DNA of 64,000 nucleotides, from positions 1 to 64,000 of the forward strand of contig WEDG01004954.1 of the NCBI GenBank assembly GCA_017591395.1, in the 5' to 3' direction. The notes beneath the pieces are model-generated. The model was not told where the DNA came from and did not search any database. It saw only the letters and a list, made by a program, of their open reading frames with translations. This stretch comes from Schistocephalus solidus (Eukaryota > Platyhelminthes > Cestoda > Diphyllobothriidea > Diphyllobothriidae). The position numbers and the translations under genes are program-made. Shown here piece after piece: positions 58,520-64,000 of the stretch (its first letter is position 1; each line of letters begins with the position of its first letter).

Positions 58520-60750
58520 GAGAAAAAAATATCAGTGACGTTGGAACAGCTTAGACAGACGACAGCCGCATATGAATTGGTCGACGTCAAGAAATCACTG
58601 AAATGGCATAACCCTATCGAAGCCTACCAGTTTTACTGAACGAAATAAACCCGAAACCGGTCAACTAACTCAGATGTTTTGCAATTACCTCCTTTATGAG
58701 CTGGTTTATCTCTTTTTGGTCTCCTAATAGCAGGGAAGGGATAATTTTAACCGAATTACAGGTCAGCATATAACGCCAATGGGAAACACCGAATAAAAAC
58801 AACTGTTGGGTGCCATATCAGAAAACGCCAATTTGGAAGATAAGTTAATCACAACGATAATTTCAACTGGAATTAGGTAAGTAACCAGCTAGAGTAGGAG
58901 AACGAGGAAGCCATTTAAACATCTCCAGATTGATAAAGGCGTATGCAATCGGTTTTAAGATAGATATGTACGCAGGGAAGGACATCAAGCCACATAGGTA
59001 GCTTCCCTGTCTATACACATAATGTGACAAATCTTCTCAACTATCCACACAAACGAGAGTAGAGGCAGTTCAAAATCTAGGGGTGCAACGGCGCTTGAAA
59101 AAGTCAACCGAAGCTTCAAAACTGTCCCTCTTACTGCGGGATGTTTAAAAGAGTAAAAACAATGACTTGTCCGGATTTAATTTTACCAGTCGCGTTCGAT
59201 TTAGTACAAAGGCGTACGACTCTTCTGTACCAAATTGACTTGCTTTAGTGCACACTTTAGGAAAACTTCAGACTTCGTCATTATATTTGCAGTAAGCTTT
59301 TTATGGGGGAGGGTGCTTAGTATGGCTACTAACATGTTGGTTAGGTAACTGCCAAATTTTGATTCTACTGGCGATAAAAAAGCAACCGCATCGGTTAATG
59401 TTCGTTTTTGAATAAGAGCTCATTTTTTTGAGCTATTCTAATCATTATTTTTGGGACATTGAAAGGTCGTATGTCTCTCATACCTGGGATTCAGTTGCAA
59501 GTGAAGTTAACTAAACTAGTTTGTGTGCTCTAGTTTACCCCAGTTTGAGCGAAACCCCTATAGATGCAATGGAACTAATTCATCTTCCTTGCAGGTTGTT
59601 CCAGGAAGTTGGTGCAGTCGTTCCGACTACGACCTCAAATCAAGCTCCAGGCGAGTTGATACGTTCAACTCTAACGGTTCAAAAATTTTGCTGAGCTAAA
59701 AGTCAGCACAATAAACAATAAATGTGTCAATACTTGGAAGTTAACCACCCGAAGGAAAACGAAAGAAGCGCGAGCAATCGAAGAGGTCAAACGGGCCGGT
59801 GGTATGCTAGCTTTCCAAACAAAACAGCGTCCCACGACATACCCCATACTCCATACTTGCGCAATATGGATATTCTTTGTCGGAAATTGGGGTGAGATGG
59901 GAGTAGAGGTATCGCGACCACTTAGATGCAACAACTTGGATGGACCCCGGACATGTAACGACACCGAATATACAGGGAAGAATTTATTACTAGGGGGTAT
60001 GATTCTGTAAATGGCAAAAAATATAAAATCTGTGACGCAATGCCGTTGGAACGAAAGGCGGTTAATGCGGAAGACAATCAGCAAGCAAACATTTTGCAAA
60101 AACCAATCAGGCTGAACATTCTGTTTACCTGGTTTGAGAATCGTAAATGCTGCTAGTCCATGAAAACTAGCAAAACTCTGCTGCCATCAGAAAGCAGGCT
60201 GAATTTGATCAGAGTTCTCTTTCAGGCGGCCCACCAACAAGATTTGATATTTACGGGCTATCATTGGATTCGATCAGTATAACAAACCTCATCACAACAG
60301 CACTTCGCCATACACAAAGACCTCGAAATTATGCCTCAAAAACCTCGTCAGTTCAAACGCGACGCCAATTTTATGATACAATTGACGGTCAACCCAGTGT
60401 GGCCAAAGGCCCAGAAGTCGAATACAAAAAATATTTTGACTTCTTATTGCAAATTGGCTTAAATCAACACAAACTCCGGAGAAACGGAAAATGTCAGAAC
60501 AATCATTGAACTATACAGTATGTTATGTGGTTGTTAGCACGAATACGAACTAGCGAGTGATCTCTTGGAAACTAAATAAACACCGATCCGCCGAACGGGG
60601 TTAGCCTGCAACATACGACTGTACGTGGGTCAATGTGAATTTCGCCCAGTGAGTACAATGCTCATGCGGAAATAAAGATGAGCTTGACCACCTGTGCCCG
60701 ATAAAACTGTCTGGTAACGCATTTTAGTCTACGTCACACAGTGACTTCTA
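58520..60750. other. intergenic or intronic, nothing firm
   Basis: Lies between the unrecognised terminal exon and the TXNDC11-like exons. A 142-codon minus frame at 59671-60099 was examined and not accepted. Confidence 0.4.
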
Positions 60751-60898
60751 TCACTTCTGTTTCTTCAAAATATATGCGCCAGGAGGGGAAGCGCGGTCAC
60801 AAGAGCTGCTTTCAGCATTTTTCGCTGTCGTTTGTCGGTCTGCCTGACAAATTATTCCATCACACAACCGGGTCAGATCAGTAAGTGCAATGTTCGAA
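60751..60898 (-). CDS. TXNDC11: TXNDC11-like exon with possible stop
   Basis: Acceptor ttttgctaacag before 60898; an alternative tgcag at 60919-60915 would put a stop in frame. Encodes SNIALTDLTRLCDGIICQAD then ASPPGAYILKKQK and TGA. Whether this is the true C terminus or a weak donor skips the stop is open. Confidence 0.65.
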
Positions 60899-62403
60899 CT
60901 GTTAGCAAAAGGTCCTGCAAAAACAGGTTTAAACAAACCTTTGCAGAGCAAACACGATCCAAACTGTGGGAAGGACCATGAAAAGGTGGCCATTAGTGTA
61001 GTAAGAATGTTACCAAGTTAACAATAACAGCGGACTTACCGACAGAAATCATGGTGTAAAAATGGGCAGCTTACCGATAACGGGGGAAAAGAATTACGTT
61101 CGGGACGTACTCCACACGAAAGGACCACGGCAACTGAACCGAATCTACATCGACCCTACAAGGAAGTCAGAAAGTAATAGCATGTAAACAGGTTGTAGAA
61201 AAATATTTAATAAGCATTCGCTAGTCACTGTTAGTAGATGGAGTGACAGAGGCGCCTCAAAAGGCACGGCGAACGCAAAAAAGACGACTTTTATCTGCCA
61301 AAATTTCATTAAAACTGAAGTTGACCGCAGAGATGAGGAAAATGCGAAGGGTCTATCGTGCCATTCCAGAGACAGGAACGGACACAAAGTTGTACGAAAA
61401 TTAACAACTCGAGTAAGTTGCCTGCCTAGCCACTCTAGGTAGACAACGGAGTAGCTAGTGCCTGTTCCGACTATCCCTAAACGCGGTTAGCTCTTTCTTA
61501 TGACGAAAGGGTCGTGAAGAAGAGTGGCCACGCTGCGAGTCAGTTATTTAGAGTCCAACGACTATGATTCGGAAGAAACACTTAGGACAAGTTAGCTTTG
61601 GAACGAAAACCCCAACCCTTACGGTGGGAGACGAGAGAAAAGTCTTAATCGATATTAGTACATTTTTAGTATGAGAAAACCACGTTGGCTTGTGGTCTGT
61701 TATGGTTGGCCGGTGCGCAGCGATACCAGTGGGACACCCTGACGGTTCGTGACTCTAATTTCTGAGCATTCACTTGCGCAGTTCCGAGTGCCTGCAAATA
61801 TCTGACAGAAGTTATGCCGCCTACTACCCATGGATGAGCTGGTTAACTATGAGCTAGGCTAGCAGGTAAGATATACAAGCTCGTTCCGTGCCAAACACGC
61901 CGGTTTGACTCTAATGAGTACCCGGTTGGTGGCACAGATTCCCGAGTTAGTATACGTGGACCACTCTTGCTCCCGGGGCACTGCAAAGAGTAGCATAGAG
62001 GTATAGTCTTATAGCTGGTGGTACTAAAATTAGGCGGATGAATGGCGGCTAGCAGATAAAATTCGATAGTTGAGGTAAAAAAACCAAAAGAAATGGCGAG
62101 GGAGGGAGACAGGCACTTACATAACAAATTCAGGTGACGACGGGCGGCTAGCAAAATAGTCAGCGACGGCGCGGAACTCGGTGATAGCACCCCGGCTGTG
62201 CGTCGTATAGCCGCAATGTCTGCCGTAGTAGAGGACTAGGACGTCAGTATCGCGATAAATCAATTGTTCGAAGTGGGATGCGTTATTGGCCATGGAAACG
62301 CGACCCGATCGTTGTTGAGACTGGACACGAGGCCGTTTAGTTGGCGGGCGAGAAGCCAAATGGGCGCGGAGAGAACCGTTATGAAATTTTGCGATAAAGG
62401 ATG
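60751..62403 (-). CDS. TXNDC11: TXNDC11-like protein, 3' exons (partial)
   Basis: TXNDC11 is an ER thioredoxin-fold protein linked to oxidative folding and to DUOX maturation in vertebrates. Three exons join in frame: 62403-62121, 61155-61075, 60898-60751. They encode SFIAKFHNGSLRAHLAS (compare SFIQNFSVLYSPLKRHLIGS), the fold core DTDVLVLYYGRHCGYTTHSR, VDVDSVQLPWSFRVEYVPNV and ILFPRYR, then SNIALTDLTRLCDGII. The order and the LPW and VPxVxLFP motifs fit the last thioredoxin domain of TXNDC11. The active site is CGYT, so the second cysteine is missing. The vertebrate C-terminal coiled coil is absent if the stop at 60751 is real. 5' exons were not identified and may lie beyond the window. Confidence 0.78.
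61075..61155 (-). CDS. TXNDC11: TXNDC11-like exon with LPW and VPNVILFP
   Basis: 81 nt between ttccttgtag and gtaagc; encodes VDVDSVQLPWSFRVEYVPNV and ILFPRY. The cis-Pro region of the thioredoxin fold (VPNV) is here. Found only by following the splice sites. Confidence 0.82.
62121..62403 (-). CDS. TXNDC11: TXNDC11-like exon with thioredoxin beta-alpha core
   Basis: Acceptor cgccaatag before 62403 (entry phase 1), donor gtaagt after 62121 (phase 2), 283 nt. Includes SFIAKFHNGSL, MANNASHFEQLIYRDTDVLV and LYYGRHCGYTTHSRGAITEF. Confidence 0.8.
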
Positions 62404-62409
62404 CTATTG

Positions 62410-64000
62410 GCGGGGGAGATAAATATTAGTAATTAGGTGAGAAAAGTTTTCCCTTATACAAGCATACAAATTACAGCTTGAAAGTTAGTGAATCGTGAAA
62501 TGGAGCGGCGGGAACAATAGTAGGTTGACGAGACGAACGATCGGCGCTCGCTCCCTCCATAAATATGCATTTCGGGGAGATTTCCAATAAAACAAATGCT
62601 TTATTAATATTACAGAAGCATAACTACCGCGGAGGTTGGTTCAGGTAGTGCTAACGGCTCCTCATACTTCAGTTACATGCTGTAAGTTCAGGTTAGGAGT
62701 AAGGCCGGTAAATGCCCTCAACAGATCAGGCAATCACATGAGAGTACCAAGCAGAAATTTCAAAAATGTGCATGCGTCTGATTGCCCCCAAGACAAGTAG
62801 TAGTTAGCCCTGATCTCACACTCGGAAGTTCGGAAAAGGAGTAACTGAACAGTTTAGTGTGTTGAACAATGAATGACGTGTCAAATAACTGTAGATTCGG
62901 GGTATCGGCCACGGATCATCCAAACCTGCGGTTGACTTTGACTGACCGGCGGCTGAATGCAGGGCTTTCGAATGAAAAAAACGGAACGAGCATGTCCCGT
63001 ACTATGATCAGGTCGGCAAGTGCTCATACCACGTTGACTACCACGGTTACTGACGCTGACATATGCAAAACCAACCCGACATGCCTTGAACAGCTGAGAA
63101 CAATTAATGAAACTGCAGTCACAAGATAAATCACGAAAAGGCTCCAGCTCGGGCTAACTGGATGCCGTTTGGCTGATAACTTAACCTTGTGCCTTGAGGG
63201 CGTGTAGCACAGTGAGATTCGGAACATCCTGCATTCAACGATCCTTTAGAAACGTTATAAGACCTCTAACAGAAAATTTCACTCCGCGATACTAAGTCAC
63301 ACTAGAGTTGAGTTCACGAATCGAGGCTGATTATTGCTGGAGGGGATACGAATAAATGTCACTCCTCTACCTGATATTTTGGCTCAGTGAAATACCGGAC
63401 CGAAAATCACCCCCGATTCGCTGGCCTGACTGTTGGGTAGTGATTAAAAATCAAAAATAATCATTCCAGTTCCCCTTGTTGTTGTAGGTAGTACCATCGA
63501 TTCCTCTTTGAACATCACGTCTTAATAGCCTCCTAAAACAGATTTAGTTCCAACTACCACTTAAACATTAAGCGTACTTTCGACGAGGTCCTACAGCACC
63601 ACAATGTCGGAGGGTTTCCCTGCTAAAGTGCAAGCACTCGAGCGGAAATGAATAAATAATACACACAATCAAAGAATTGGGGATGTTTTTAGATGTAAAC
63701 TTGACTGTTGACGTGTTTCAAGGGACATTTCTTTGAGTCACCAGACAATGTGGGTTGCACGCATGGAGGCTTCTGCGCAGCCCCTCACTTTCACTATGTC
63801 GCTCGTGTAGAGTTTGAAGCAGAAAATAACATAAGACAGCGCAAATTTGTCAAGATGCAGAAAATTCCATAAAACCTGAAGCTGAATTCAACATTGATTT
63901 ATCAAACCTAGCTTTGACAATTCAAAAATTCACCCGGAAAAATTCGAGGCAAACCATCGCAGCTGAAAGCAACGAAGTCAATAAAAATTCCTGTGATCGA
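62410..64000. other. upstream of TXNDC11-like exons, nothing firm
   Basis: Should contain an intron and perhaps an earlier exon. A minus-strand LRWFASNFSG reading near 63950 is suggestive but too short to call. A plus frame at 62869-63129 has no support. Confidence 0.35.

Noticed and set aside
59671..60099. Minus-strand 142-codon frame with a kinase-like VWSMGYVVGRC stretch
   Set aside because: It faintly recalls kinase subdomains VIII-IX but lacks the conserved Asp before W and the APE motif, and has an odd insertion. No splice sites frame it convincingly.
60899..60919. Earlier acceptor (tttttgcag) for the last TXNDC11-like exon
   Set aside because: Joining there to the phase-2 donor at 61075 reads into a stop after a few codons; the acceptor before 60898 keeps frame and fits homology.

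Overview
The window looks like nuclear DNA of a flatworm, most likely a pseudophyllidean (diphyllobothriid-type) tapeworm. Genes have long introns packed with retroelements. The commonest repeat is a LINE whose reverse transcriptase ORF ends in C2H2-like zinc-finger repeats, a type I associate from memory with Spirometra, Schistocephalus and Diphyllobothrium relatives. The order-level assignment is inference; eukaryotic spliced genes are directly visible.

Four host loci can be supported. (1) 5116-17424, minus strand: nine exons of DRC3 (LRRC48), the leucine-rich-repeat subunit of the axonemal nexin-dynein regulatory complex; the exon carrying the start codon was not found. One intron (between 10945 and 9970) has a perfect U12-type 5' splice site and branch point but seems to end in AT. 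(2) 34051-41223, plus strand: a complete seven-exon NDE1/NDEL1-type dynein regulator. (3) 32315-33744, minus strand: an unrecognised gene with several plausible exons, head to head with (2) and only 306 bp away. (4) 60751-62403, minus strand: the 3' exons of a TXNDC11-like thioredoxin-domain protein whose CxxC motif has become C-G-Y-T; an unrecognised terminal exon lies at 57952-58510.

The rest is largely repeat. LINE A copies or fragments lie at 1-1320, 1930-3520, 5810-8115 (+), 26530-30360 (-), 41945-44830 (-), 50090-51320 (+) and 52820-53560 (+). LINE B, a second AP-endonuclease/RT element, is at 21360-24430 (-) with a worn fragment at 19300-19880 (-). Penelope-like element (PLE) pieces are at 13930-14260, 48230-50000 (+) and 54516-54780 (-), with hammerhead-like sequence at 14211-14250 and 5696-5770. 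Two short-element families occur: a tRNA-related SINE (2540-3170, 14495-14600, 21050-21305, 37085-37255, 47410-48160) and a second family that joins a distinct head to the LINE A 3' tail (11340-11800, 24840-25035, 36185-36500, 51340-51700). Every autonomous element seen is broken by frameshifts, stops or lost catalytic residues.

Functionally, DRC3 is a ciliary motility component, NDE1/NDEL1 is a cytoplasmic dynein cofactor, and TXNDC11-like is an ER redox-fold protein. They look like unrelated neighbours rather than a cluster. No rRNA gene, true tRNA, CRISPR array or bacterial operon was seen.
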